NCBI RefSeq assembly: GCF_024398035.1
Contig: NZ_CP073748.1
Span: 1,463,520-1,527,519, forward strand
Reading direction: 5' to 3'
DNA from: Kordiimonas sp. SCSIO 12603
GTDB lineage: Bacteria; Pseudomonadota; Alphaproteobacteria; Sphingomonadales; Kordiimonadaceae
DNA: 64,000 nucleotides
Positions within the stretch are counted from its first letter, which is position 1. Every line of letters starts with the position of its first letter. This document shows positions 15,943 to 25,656 of this stretch, piece by piece. The position numbers were made by a program, and so were the translations under genes. Below the pieces are notes generated by a model. The model made no database searches, was not told the origin of the DNA, and worked only from the letters and a program-made list of their open reading frames with translations.

Positions 15943-16590
15943 CTATAGTGCTTTCCAGTATGCTTCCGTGCCCATCGCTTCAGCATTCTTGGCTTCTTCT
16001 TCACTGAGTGCGTAAATCTGCAAAAGCTCACTTCTACCTGTTATCAAATTAATCTCGGCAGGGAAGTTCTTTGGTGGTGCAAGCATGATGTGGCTAGCAC
16101 GGAGTAAGTCTGCCTGTTCTTCAAGAGGGAGGATATCCCACAGCGCAAGGGATGCTTTATCCTTATAATGTCCCATAGCGAGTAATAGGTTATAGGCCAT
16201 CAATTTGGCTATGAATTCCTTGGCGCTGGGGTTCGGCGCATCATATTCCATAATGAATTCAATCCCCAGCCCTGAATATTCGTCTGTCAGACCATCCCAT
16301 GCGTTAGACATGCCGCTTGTTGCATATATCCATGTGGCCCGATCTTCTGTTGGTGAGAAGGTCAAAACGCTGTGATGCAGCCAGAAGGGGTGAATGTTTT
16401 GGCGGCCAAATTCTTCTTTGAACAGCTCTTCTGTTAGGGCTAATTGCTCGGTCTCAGCCTTGCCGAAAAGCTCAACATACAGTTCTTCATCCCTTTGTTT
16501 CCAACATTTTTCCAACATGTCTGCCTGTTCCTGAACGCGTTTTTCGGCACGTGCTGAAAGTTTATCAGTGAAAAAGGAAAGGAGAGACAT
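15943..16590 (-). CDS. Suppressor-of-fused (SUFU) domain protein
   Basis: This 215-residue cytoplasmic protein matches the bacterial SUFU-like family. It has IHPFWLHHSVLTFSP (about residues 71-85), TWIYATSGMSNAWDG (about 90-104), a GLGIEFIMEYD strand and a late LAPPKNFPAEINL block. Eukaryotic SUFU binds GLI factors. Bacterial members are found in many genomes, often near polymorphic-toxin immunity genes, but their roles are mostly unproven. No toxin gene is next to it here. Transcription runs away from the flagellin gene. Confidence 0.75.
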   Translation of the reverse strand: MSLLSFFTDKLSARAEKRVQEQADMLEKCWKQRDEELYVELFGKAETEQLALTEELFKEEFGRQNIHPFWLHHSVLTFSPTEDRATWIYATSGMSNAWDGLTDEYSGLGIEFIMEYDAPNPSAKEFIAKLMAYNLLLAMGHYKDKASLALWDILPLEEQADLLRASHIMLAPPKNFPAEINLITGRSELLQIYALSEEEAKNAEAMGTEAYWKAL

Positions 16591-16744
16591 GATCAGGTTC
16601 CGTAGAAATGGCGGCTTATCTTGAAAAACAGCCGAAAATTATATATACTGAAGCTAGTTCGAGTGGTTAGAAATAGCATGCCAGAACGGTATGTGAAAGA
16701 TGTTTGAAAGAAGCATCTGAAGCCCAAGAAGAGGGGAAGCTAAA

Positions 16745-17572
16745 ATGGCTTTTTCAGTTTTAACAAATGCTGGTGCTTTTGCGGCCCTCCAAAACCTGCG
16801 CTCAGTGAACACTGATCTGGCGAACACCCAACAAAGAATAGCAACTGGCTTGCGTGTAAGCAGCGCCAAGGATGATGCAGCAACCTTCGCTATTGCGCAA
16901 AACTTGCGCAGTGATATCGCAGGGCTTGATGCAGTGCAGGCCTCTCTCTCGCGGGCGTCCTCATCGGCTGATGTTGCGCTTGCAGCAGGTGAGGCGGTTT
17001 CTGATCTCCTGATCGAACTTAAAGAAAAAGCGGTGGCCGCGAAGGACAGTGGCCTTGATACCGCGAGCCGGCAATCACTCAATGATGATTTTGAGCAACT
17101 CCGTGATCAGATCACTTCGATTGTGGAAAATGCTGAATTCAACGGTACAAATATCCTTTCTGGTGCTGGGGATATTATTTCAGCCATTACGGACAGCGTT
17201 GGGGATAACACCGTTCAGATTGCGGAACAAAACCTCACGCTAGGCGGCGGTAATGTGCTTATTACCGCAACACAGGGCATTGCAACAGCGGCTGCTGCTT
17301 CTGCTGCGGTGGATGCTATTGAGCAATCAATTGCCAATGTAAATAGTGCGCTTTCTTCTATTGGTTCTGGCGCGAGGCGCATCGAGCTGCAAACCAACTT
17401 TACCCAGAAACTTTCTGATACCATTGAAGTGGGTATTGGTAATTTAGTGGACGCTGATTTGGCGGCAGAAGCTGCGAACCTGCAAGCACTGCAGGTACGG
17501 CAACAGCTGGCTATTCAGGCGCTTAGCATTGCCAATAGTGCACCATCCTCAATCCTGCAGCTGTTCAGATAA
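16745..17572 (+). CDS. flagellin
   Basis: This 275-residue protein is the flagellar filament subunit. The N-terminal D0/D1 part (SVNTDLANTQQRIATGLRV, SAKDDAATFAIAQNLRSD) and the C-terminal D0 part (ALQVRQQLAIQALSIANS, ending SILQLFR) are canonical. The central variable domain is nearly absent, giving the compact form common in alphaproteobacteria. The start has AGAGGGGAAGC nearby. No other flagellar genes are in the window, so it is an isolated flagellin locus. A perfect eight-pair hairpin follows at 17581. Confidence 0.95.
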   Translation: MAFSVLTNAGAFAALQNLRSVNTDLANTQQRIATGLRVSSAKDDAATFAIAQNLRSDIAGLDAVQASLSRASSSADVALAAGEAVSDLLIELKEKAVAAKDSGLDTASRQSLNDDFEQLRDQITSIVENAEFNGTNILSGAGDIISAITDSVGDNTVQIAEQNLTLGGGNVLITATQGIATAAAASAAVDAIEQSIANVNSALSSIGSGARRIELQTNFTQKLSDTIEVGIGNLVDADLAAEAANLQALQVRQQLAIQALSIANSAPSSILQLFR

Positions 17573-17580
17573 ATCCCATA

Positions 17581-17598
17581 CCATGACATTTGTCATGG
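17581..17598 (+). terminator. hairpin after the flagellin gene
   Basis: CCATGACA (17581-17588) and TGTCATGG (17591-17598) form a perfect stem nine bases after the flagellin stop. There is no good T-run behind it, so it may stabilise the abundant flagellin message rather than terminate it. Confidence 0.4.
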
Positions 17599-17676
17599 CC
17601 TTCCTATGACACCTCTAACTTGCTGGTGAACCCTTCCGCTTCCATATTTTAGGAAGCGACAGAAAGAGGGGTTCTT

Positions 17677-19461
17677 ATGAAACAGAAATTTATTGCCGTT
17701 GGTGCGGTGGCTGCCATTGCCTTGATGGCAACCTTTGGGATGAAGGAAAAAACCGAGGAAACTGCATCATCAGCGAAAGCAGAAGGCCGGAACAGTTTCG
17801 CTATCACAGATGTTCGCGCATTTGATGGTGAAAGAGTGATTGAAAAAGCAACGGTGGTTGTGCGCGGTGGTAAGATTACAGCTATTGGCAGGCAACTTGA
17901 AGCATCAGAAGGCCTAACTAAAGTAGATGGAACAGGTCAGACCCTTCTGCCGGGGTTGATTGATGCCCATACCCATACCTATGGAGACGCACTTGTTGAT
18001 AGCCTGAGGTTTGGGGTAACAACCAACTTGGATATGTTCACTGACCCATCCTTGTTCCGCGAAGAAAAACCACAGCGTGAGAACCGCAAATTTACCAATA
18101 AAGCAGATATGTTCTCTGCTGGTATGCTGGCGACTATTGAGGGCGGTCACGGCACGGAATATCCAGTGAAGGTGGAAACGCTTTCCGCGCCTGAAGAAGC
18201 AGATGGCTGGGTTGAACGTCGGGTTGCAGAAGGCTCAGATTATATCAAACTGGTTTATATGCCCTATCAGCCTGTATTCCCCAGCCTTGATAAAGCAACG
18301 GCAGCTGCCCTCATTGAAGCCGCCCACAAGCGTGGGCTTTTGGCTGTAACTCATGTGTTCAGCATGAAGGGTGCTGAAGATATGCTTGAAGCGGGTACTG
18401 ATGGCCTTGTGCATGTATTTGCGGATAAAGTTGTAACGCCTGAGTTTGCAAAGCGTGCGGCAGATGCGGGCATGTTTGTTATTCCTACTACCACCGTGAT
18501 TGGGGCGATTGGTGCGGAAGGCACAGGTAAAATCCTTGTGAAAGACAAGGCTATTGAACCGTTCCTTACTGAAGAGCAGAAAATTAACCTGAATGGCAGT
18601 TTCGGGCAGGAAATTCCCGGTTTTAACATAGAGTATGCCATTGAGAATGTTCGCAGGCTTCATGAAGCAGGTGTGGTTATTCTCGCGGGTACAGATGCGC
18701 CCAATATGGGCACGACCCACGGTGCCAGTCTGCATCAGGAACTTGGCTTTCTTGTTGATGCGGGGATGACACCGATTGAAGCACTGAAAGCTACAACATC
18801 TTCTGTGGCGAAGCATTTCAGATTGGAAGGCCGAGGTGTGCTGAAGGAAGGCGCAACGGCTGACATGCTGCTGGTAAACGGAAACCCGTTTGAAAATATT
18901 GCATCTACCAAAGATATCGCACTTGTTTATAAAAATGGGTTTGTAATCAGCCGTACACCGAAGAAATCAGGTCTTGAGACGAAAACCGATCTGCCATCAA
19001 ACTTGATGGATTTCTCTGAGGGACTAGTTCTGAAGGCTGGTTTCAAATGGGTGGCAACTGACGACAGTATGATTGGCGGCAAATCAGAAGCTGCTATCAA
19101 ACGTGAAGGGGAAGGTATTCGCGTTGATGGCAGTATTAATCTCGGGTTCACTTATCCCTGGTCAGGCGCGATGCTGAGCTTTTCAGAAGCTTTTAATCAG
19201 CCTTATGATTTTACCTCTAAAGCTAAGATCAGTTTCCAGATCAGAGGTACTGAGGGCACATACCGCACAATGTTATTCCGCCCGGCTGGCGCTGGTATCC
19301 CGCCTATGCAGGCATTTAAAGTGACAGGTGAATGGCAAACGGTTGAACTGGATATTAAAGCTTTCCGCGATATCAATCTCTCTAAAATCGCGGGACTTTC
19401 CATTGTGGCTGGCAAGGAAGGTAGCTTCTGGATTGAAGTGAAAGATATGCAGATCAACTAA
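17677..19461 (+). CDS. exported amidohydrolase with C-terminal CIA30-like beta domain
   Basis: In this 594-residue protein residues 1-25 are a signal or anchor sequence (KFIAVGAVAAIALMATFG). Residues 40-425 form an amidohydrolase-superfamily metal hydrolase: TLLPGLIDAHTHTYG gives the HxH metal ligands, YIKLVY the lysine region, VTHVFS and LVHVFAD later histidines, and VILAGTDAPNMG the catalytic Asp. This subgroup resembles imidazolonepropionase- and prolidase-like enzymes. Residues 440-594 look like a CIA30/NDUFAF1-type beta-sandwich (GFKWVATDDSMIGGKSEA). It probably hydrolyses a cyclic amide or peptide in the periplasm; the substrate is unknown. An AAGAGGGG ribosome site precedes it. Confidence 0.8.
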   Translation: MKQKFIAVGAVAAIALMATFGMKEKTEETASSAKAEGRNSFAITDVRAFDGERVIEKATVVVRGGKITAIGRQLEASEGLTKVDGTGQTLLPGLIDAHTHTYGDALVDSLRFGVTTNLDMFTDPSLFREEKPQRENRKFTNKADMFSAGMLATIEGGHGTEYPVKVETLSAPEEADGWVERRVAEGSDYIKLVYMPYQPVFPSLDKATAAALIEAAHKRGLLAVTHVFSMKGAEDMLEAGTDGLVHVFADKVVTPEFAKRAADAGMFVIPTTTVIGAIGAEGTGKILVKDKAIEPFLTEEQKINLNGSFGQEIPGFNIEYAIENVRRLHEAGVVILAGTDAPNMGTTHGASLHQELGFLVDAGMTPIEALKATTSSVAKHFRLEGRGVLKEGATADMLLVNGNPFENIASTKDIALVYKNGFVISRTPKKSGLETKTDLPSNLMDFSEGLVLKAGFKWVATDDSMIGGKSEAAIKREGEGIRVDGSINLGFTYPWSGAMLSFSEAFNQPYDFTSKAKISFQIRGTEGTYRTMLFRPAGAGIPPMQAFKVTGEWQTVELDIKAFRDINLSKIAGLSIVAGKEGSFWIEVKDMQIN

Positions 19462-19485
19462 GTGAGTACACTTCTGAAATAATGA

Positions 19486-19524
19486 AAAGGTACTGTGTGA
19501 TCGTGTTCGTACAGTGCCTTTTTT
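19486..19524 (+). terminator. intrinsic terminator after the amidohydrolase gene
   Basis: AAAGGTACTGT (19486-19496) pairs with ACAGTGCCTTT (19511-19521) over eleven positions including one G-U, and is followed directly by a T-run to 19524. It separates the amidohydrolase unit from the kds/kps operon. Confidence 0.8.
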
Positions 19525-19565
19525 GAACGATCATTGAACAGTTTTCTTGCGATTTTTAGCTGTGA

Positions 19566-20450
<885 letters not shown>

Positions 20451-20459
20451 GCAGGATAT

Positions 20460-20969
20460 ATGCGGCTACTCGTGCTTGATGTTGATGGGGTGCTGACAGA
20501 CGGCACAATTTTCTACACTGCGAATGGTGAAGATTTGAAAGCCTTCCACGCACAGGATGGGCTTGGCATGAAGCTCTTGCAGAAATTGGGGGTGGAAGTG
20601 GCGGTTATTTCAGGCCGTACCAGTGCACCACTCGAACGTCGCCTTGATGATCTGGGCATCACACGCCGTGTGCTTAAGTGCGCGAACAAGATTGAAGCGC
20701 TGAAGGGTATGGCTGCCGATCTCGGGGTTGAGTTCAGAGATATCTGTTTTATGGGCGATGACCTGATTGATATCGAAGCAATGGAAGCCTGTGGTTATTC
20801 TGTCGCTCCCGCCAATGCGGTAGAAAGCGTTCGCATTATCGCGGATTTTGTAACCAAGAAAGAAGGCGGTCATGGTGCGGTACGGGAAGCGTGTGAGCAT
20901 CTGGCCTTCCGAATGGGCCATAATCTCGAAGCCGTTGCCCGCAACACAACAAAGGTACTTGTGCAGTGA
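20460..20969 (+). CDS. kdsC: Kdo-8-phosphate phosphatase, HAD superfamily
   Basis: This 169-residue enzyme removes the phosphate from Kdo-8-phosphate. HAD motifs are LLVLDVDGVLTDG (nucleophile Asp in DVDG), VISGRTS, the lysine in CANKIEAL, and CFMGDDLIDIEAM. KdsC-type proteins are short, tetrameric and without a cap domain, and this length fits. The position between kdsA and kdsB confirms the assignment. It starts ten bases after kdsA and overlaps kdsB by four bases. Confidence 0.93.
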   Translation: MRLLVLDVDGVLTDGTIFYTANGEDLKAFHAQDGLGMKLLQKLGVEVAVISGRTSAPLERRLDDLGITRRVLKCANKIEALKGMAADLGVEFRDICFMGDDLIDIEAMEACGYSVAPANAVESVRIIADFVTKKEGGHGAVREACEHLAFRMGHNLEAVARNTTKVLVQ

Positions 20970-21715
20970 AAATTGTGATCCCCGCACGATATGGCAGCAG
21001 CCGTCTTCCCGGTAAACCGCTTGCGGATATTGCTGGCAAGCCAATGATTCAGCATGTGTGGGAGCGTGCGCTGGAAGCTGCCCATGAGGGCGATGAGGTT
21101 GTAATCGCTGCAGACGATGAACGCATTCTTGACGCTGCGAAGGCATTTGGAGCAACAGCTGTAAAAACCAAAGATACCCACGAAAGTGGTACTGACCGTA
21201 TTGCAGAAGTGGCTGAGATTATGGGCTGGGATGTTGGTGAGATCGTAGTGAATGTGCAAGGTGATGAACCTTTGATACCGCCAGTACTGGCACGCACAGT
21301 AGGTGAGCTTCTCGCCGCAGATGACTATGCAGATATCGCTACAGCCAGCTGTGCTATCAAGCGTGCTGAAGATGTGCTGAACCCAAACATTGTAAAAGTA
21401 GTAACCGATAACCACGGTATTGCCATGTACTTCTCCCGCTCACCCATTCCTTATAACCGGGATGGTGATATTGATGTGGAGGCTTTCAACTACCAGCGTC
21501 ATATCGGACTTTATGCTTACCGGGTTGGAGTGTTGAAAGGCTTAACAGCAATGCCGCAGGGGCGAACGGAAAAGCTGGAGCAATTAGAACAGCTCCGCGC
21601 TATGGAAGCCGGGATGAAAATCGCTGTGGCAGAAATTGCAGAAGCACCGCCCCACGGTGTGGATACACAGGCTGACTTAGACGCTGTGCGTAAGCATTTT
21701 GAGGCGCAGAACTGA
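20966..21715 (+). CDS. kdsB: CMP-Kdo synthetase
   Basis: This 249-residue enzyme activates Kdo with CTP to form CMP-Kdo, the donor for both LPS and group 2 capsule linkers. Motifs are IPARYGSSRLPGKPL (nucleotide-binding loop), GKPMIQHVWERA, VNVQGDEPLIPP and SRSPIPYNRDG, ending with THE VDTQADLDAVR-type block. The start overlaps kdsC by four bases (GTGA), and its TGA overlaps the kpsC ATG as TGATG. The coupling suggests the CMP-Kdo made here is meant for the adjacent Kdo transferase. Confidence 0.95.
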   Translation: MKIVIPARYGSSRLPGKPLADIAGKPMIQHVWERALEAAHEGDEVVIAADDERILDAAKAFGATAVKTKDTHESGTDRIAEVAEIMGWDVGEIVVNVQGDEPLIPPVLARTVGELLAADDYADIATASCAIKRAEDVLNPNIVKVVTDNHGIAMYFSRSPIPYNRDGDIDVEAFNYQRHIGLYAYRVGVLKGLTAMPQGRTEKLEQLEQLRAMEAGMKIAVAEIAEAPPHGVDTQADLDAVRKHFEAQN

Positions 21716-23778
21716 TGGCAGAAAACTCTCCAAAAGCTATCACCGCATCACGCGGTATTGCCTCTGGTGTTGGGCTGGAAGCGCTTCTCGGTATGCCGAT
21801 TAAGCACGGGCTAAGTGCCGATGAAGGCGATGTTGTTATCGGCTGGGGCGAAAAGGATAACACCGAGAAAGCCAAAGCCTACGCCAAGAAGAAAGAGCTG
21901 GAATACTGGCGGCTTGAGGATGGTTTTCTTGGTTATATGACCCACCCAGCGCTTGATAAACGCAGGCTTTCGCTGATTGTTGATAAATCCGGCATTTATT
22001 ATGATGCTCATATGCCAAGCGATCTCGAGAAACTACTGAACCGGGATGACTGGATCACCGATGAACTTCTAGAGCGTGCGGAAAGCGCGATGGCTCGTAT
22101 CCGCAAGTGGCGGCTTTCCAAATATAATCAGGCACCCTTTGAAATCTCAGATGAGCTTGATGAGAAACTGAAGGCCTATAAAGGCCCAAAAGTGCTGGTG
22201 GTGGACCAAACTTACGGTGATAAATCCATCGTGCAAGGCATGGCTGATGACAAGATGTTCATGCAGATGCTTGAAGATGCGCTTGAGGAAAACCCAACAG
22301 CGCTGATCTTGGCCAAAGTGCACCCGGATGTGCTGTTGGGTACCAAGCGTGGGCATTTTGATGTTGAACGTAAGATAGACCGTGTGATGTTTGTGGCAGA
22401 AGACGTAGCCCCGCAAGCGCTGATGGAGCGAGTTGACCAGGTTTATGTGGTCACCAGCCAGATGGGCCTTGAAGGGCTGATCGCTGGTAAAAAGGTGAGC
22501 TGTTACGGCTTGCCGTTTTACGCGGGCTGGGGCCTGACCCATGATAAGCAACTCTGCGAAGCGCGGATTGCGAACCGCACTCTACCAGAGCTGTTTGCAG
22601 GCGCTTTTATTCTCTACACACGATATATCGACCCATATAATGGTGAACGCTGTGAGATTGAGCATGTGCTGGATATTCTGGTAGCCGAACGCAAAATTAC
22701 TCGGCCAGAAGCGAAGCGGGCGGTGGCCGTTGGTTTTAGCGTTTGGAAGCGCGGCTTTATTCCTGAGTTCTTTGGTGCAGGGGTTGAGAACACTAAGTTT
22801 ATCAAGCCAAACCAGCTTGAAGGCTTCAAGTTCCAGGACGGTGACTGTGTGGTGCTGTGGGGGCGTAAGCATGATGGTTTATCTGCCCAGCATGTGCCCG
22901 AGCATATCCCCGTTTGGCGTATGGAAGATGGTTTTCTGCGTTCTGTGGGGCTTGGGTCTGATCTACGCCGGCCGTCCTCGCTGGTGATGGACAGGGTTGG
23001 TATTTACTATGATGGTCAGCGTCCGTCTGATCTTGAGAAGTTCCTGGTGACCCATGATTTTGATGAGCATGACGCGAAGCGTGGTAAAGCGCTCCGGGAG
23101 CAAATCCTTGCATCCAAAGTCAGCAAATATAATGTTGGTGAAAAAGGTGGTCTTGATTTCCGCACTGAGGCTGCAGGCAAGGAAATTATCCTTGTGCCTG
23201 GGCAGGTGGAAGCAGATGCCAGCATTCAGTTTGGCTCTCCGCATTTGAAATCAAATGGTGCACTGCTTGAGGCAGTGAAGACTGATAAGCCTGATGCTTA
23301 TATCATTTTTAAGCCGCATCCTGATGTTGCTTCAGGCAACCGAGAAGGCTCAGTGCCTGATGACGTGCTGAAAGCGTGCGCTGATAAAGTGATTACAGAC
23401 GCTGATATCATTGATGTGCTGGTGGCGGTGGATAGTGTCCATACCATGACCAGCCTGACAGGCTTTGAGGCCCTGATGCGCGGCAAAGATGTTACCTGTT
23501 ACGGAATGCCGTTTTATGCTGGGTGGGGGCTGACACATGATAAGTGTGAGATGTTGCGCCGGGGCCGGGAGCTTTCCCTTGATGTGCTTGTTTATGCGCT
23601 TCTCTGTGTTTACGCGCGCTACTGTGACTGGCCGAGCGGCTTAAGCTACGGCCCAGAGGCGCTGGTGAAGGATATCGCTAAAGCTTCAACAGGCGGGAAA
23701 ATCACACCGGGGGCCTTTGCTGGTGTGAAGCGGTTCGGCCGGAAAGCCAAATATTTCTATGATGCTCTAAAACGCTAA
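21715..23778 (+). CDS. kpsC: capsule Kdo-transferase KpsC (two tandem transferase domains)
   Basis: This 687-residue protein is built from two homologous halves (about 1-340 and 345-687). Each has a YWRLEDGFL or WRMEDGFLRS block, a VDKSGIYYD or MDRVGIYYD block and a closing CYGLPFYAGWGLTHDK or CYGMPFYAGWGLTHDK. KpsC family enzymes add alternating beta-linked Kdo residues to a lipid acceptor, forming the linker of ABC-exported capsules. No membrane segment is seen; it acts at the inner face of the membrane. It is translationally coupled to kdsB and ends three bases from a convergent sulfotransferase-like gene. Confidence 0.93.
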   Translation: MAENSPKAITASRGIASGVGLEALLGMPIKHGLSADEGDVVIGWGEKDNTEKAKAYAKKKELEYWRLEDGFLGYMTHPALDKRRLSLIVDKSGIYYDAHMPSDLEKLLNRDDWITDELLERAESAMARIRKWRLSKYNQAPFEISDELDEKLKAYKGPKVLVVDQTYGDKSIVQGMADDKMFMQMLEDALEENPTALILAKVHPDVLLGTKRGHFDVERKIDRVMFVAEDVAPQALMERVDQVYVVTSQMGLEGLIAGKKVSCYGLPFYAGWGLTHDKQLCEARIANRTLPELFAGAFILYTRYIDPYNGERCEIEHVLDILVAERKITRPEAKRAVAVGFSVWKRGFIPEFFGAGVENTKFIKPNQLEGFKFQDGDCVVLWGRKHDGLSAQHVPEHIPVWRMEDGFLRSVGLGSDLRRPSSLVMDRVGIYYDGQRPSDLEKFLVTHDFDEHDAKRGKALREQILASKVSKYNVGEKGGLDFRTEAAGKEIILVPGQVEADASIQFGSPHLKSNGALLEAVKTDKPDAYIIFKPHPDVASGNREGSVPDDVLKACADKVITDADIIDVLVAVDSVHTMTSLTGFEALMRGKDVTCYGMPFYAGWGLTHDKCEMLRRGRELSLDVLVYALLCVYARYCDWPSGLSYGPEALVKDIAKASTGGKITPGAFAGVKRFGRKAKYFYDALKR

Positions 23779-23781
23779 AAG

Positions 23782-24855
23782 TTAGAGGCCTAAGCTGTCT
23801 ATCATGTACCTTCGGACAATATTACCATCTTTTGATAAACCATGAATTTCTTGGAGACCAGCTTCATAATCTTGAGGCGTTATTGAAGAAAGAGTGTTTT
23901 TCTCAATTAAATTAGCTATCTCAGAAATGTATTTAGCTTGGTTATCTATGAAATCTTCCATCTGAATGCGGATATGTTCAATACCGGAGTTTGCGATTTC
24001 ATCCAGTAGGCTCTCATCTTCTGCTAAGTTCTGTTTATGAGATAATGTGCGCGCAACAGTACCTGAATCAATAGTGGCGTTTATTTTTGCCTTGTTCTTT
24101 TTTGTCCATACAGACCGTTCAGGCGTGTTGTGTAAAACGCTTGCCATTACTGCTTGAGCAAAATGATCTTTTCGGTTTACCAAAACTACCTTGGCTTCAT
24201 TCTTAAGCAGGAATTTTATGAAGCGTTTTATAGAGAAATTTGTGTTGTTAAACAAACTACTTAACACATCGGTCTGCAGTAAAGCATATAAGTTGTCGTC
24301 CTGAGAAAATATTCGTTCAACTTCATTATAGAAACGGCTTACCTGAAAGTTCTTATGGAATTTTAGCCAGGTTGCTGTTGCTCTGCCTAAATACTCATAG
24401 GGCATTGGCAGGTTATTTTCTTTCATAGCATGGCTGATGAATTCCGCATCAGCATAGGGGGTGGATATGAAGAATACTGGCCTTGCTTTCTTACTTGGGG
24501 ACGCGGGTTGATAGGGCCTGAATGTGGAATTTCTTTGCGGACCTGTGCAGGAATAAGAATATGTTCCTGATGTAATTATTTTGTCTGGGTATTGAGTTTG
24601 TAGTTTTTTTATGAGCGGCAATTCATCCTTGGAACAGAAGACCAATATCTTTTTAATATCTTCAGTAACGTGCTGTTCATATGTTTCTGGAGTTGCCAGA
24701 TTATAGCGCATTTGCCGATTTTGGGCAGACATCACTTTTCTAATGAAAAAGGGATCAGCAATTAAAAGGTGCGTCTCGTCATAGCTGTAAAAAAGATACA
24801 ACCATGAGAAATAACGAAAGTGCAATATTAGCTCATCTGCGGAAGGCGCATTCAA
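23782..24855 (-). CDS. divergent Stf0-like sulfotransferase
   Basis: In this 357-residue protein the N-terminal 120 residues are unrecognised. From residue 126 the order PVFFISTPYADAEFI (126-140), NNLPMPYEYL (147-156) and VVLVNRKDHFAQAVMASVL (223-241) follows the Stf0 family: PAPS-binding strand-loop, acceptor region, then the R-x-D-x-x-x-Q-A-V helix. The usual RSGS loop is replaced by YADA, so the PAPS site is unusual. A related protein is encoded at 51620-52654. Placed beside PAPS-making genes and capsule genes, it probably sulfates a polysaccharide or precursor. Family membership is by eye and the activity is unproven. Confidence 0.5.
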   Translation of the reverse strand: MNAPSADELILHFRYFSWLYLFYSYDETHLLIADPFFIRKVMSAQNRQMRYNLATPETYEQHVTEDIKKILVFCSKDELPLIKKLQTQYPDKIITSGTYSYSCTGPQRNSTFRPYQPASPSKKARPVFFISTPYADAEFISHAMKENNLPMPYEYLGRATATWLKFHKNFQVSRFYNEVERIFSQDDNLYALLQTDVLSSLFNNTNFSIKRFIKFLLKNEAKVVLVNRKDHFAQAVMASVLHNTPERSVWTKKNKAKINATIDSGTVARTLSHKQNLAEDESLLDEIANSGIEHIRIQMEDFIDNQAKYISEIANLIEKNTLSSITPQDYEAGLQEIHGLSKDGNIVRRYMIDSLGL

Positions 24856-24891
24856 TATCTTAACTCTTAATAATTATATGCCCGGGTGCCT

Positions 24892-25656
24892 TTATATGGC
24901 TTTTTGAAGTGCTTTTACAAGCAGTTCGCCATAGAGAGCATTGGCATGAATAAGGTCATGTTGCGATTGACTTTTCAAAACGGCATCATTCAATGGCTTT
25001 GAACCTGTCATATAGTCGTTGATGGTAAATATGCCGCGTGTAATTGATTTATCAGGTTGGGCAATATATTGCGCGCCGAATTTTTCAAGATATCGGGAAA
25101 GACAGGCTTCAAACATTCCTAAAAGCTGTTTGCAGGTGTCAATACGATCATCATCAAAACGGTAAATTTTCTGCGTTTTTGTAATAAATTCAGAAGGCAA
25201 TGGAGCTAATGATACATAGGCCTGTTTATCAGTAACCTGCCGCAGTTTTTCCAACGTTGTGTGCAGGAGCGTACCATGAATGAATTTCTCGAATGTTTCT
25301 TCGATTAAGGCATTAGAGAGAAAACCGCCTTCTTTGATGTATGTATCCATCTTGATAATAGTTTGAACCAACATGGAGCCACTTACCAACCCATGGAGAT
25401 AAAAGCTTTTATATTTTTCTGGGTTAATTTCATTAGTGATATTGCCAGAGGTTTTTAAAAAACTGTCTCTTAGGTTTTTATCGTTTGAGCTGAGCTTGCC
25501 GTCTTCGGCCTTAAGCAAACGCATAGATTGGCCTGGTCCGCCAAAAAATGTAAATTTGAAGGATCCTGTGTAATCTGAACTGTCTACAAACCGTTTCAAT
25601 GCGGTTATGTGGGAACTGCCAAGAAGGGCAACTTTATTTTTTCTCCGAAAAAGCAT
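24892..25656 (-). CDS. SGNH-like hydrolase or acyltransferase domain protein
   Basis: This 254-residue protein opens with NKVALLGSSHITALKRFV, a strand-loop resembling block I of SGNH/GDSL proteins with a nucleophile-like serine in GSSH. A further LHGLVSG block and late His residues could complete a site, but the triad cannot be assigned safely. The start at 25656 is fixed by AGAGGAA at seven bases on the minus strand; it overlaps the upstream GSCFA gene by 23 bases, so the pair is co-translated. It may add or remove acyl groups on the capsule. No signal peptide is seen. Confidence 0.45.
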   Translation of the reverse strand: MLFRRKNKVALLGSSHITALKRFVDSSDYTGSFKFTFFGGPGQSMRLLKAEDGKLSSNDKNLRDSFLKTSGNITNEINPEKYKSFYLHGLVSGSMLVQTIIKMDTYIKEGGFLSNALIEETFEKFIHGTLLHTTLEKLRQVTDKQAYVSLAPLPSEFITKTQKIYRFDDDRIDTCKQLLGMFEACLSRYLEKFGAQYIAQPDKSITRGIFTINDYMTGSKPLNDAVLKSQSQHDLIHANALYGELLVKALQKAI

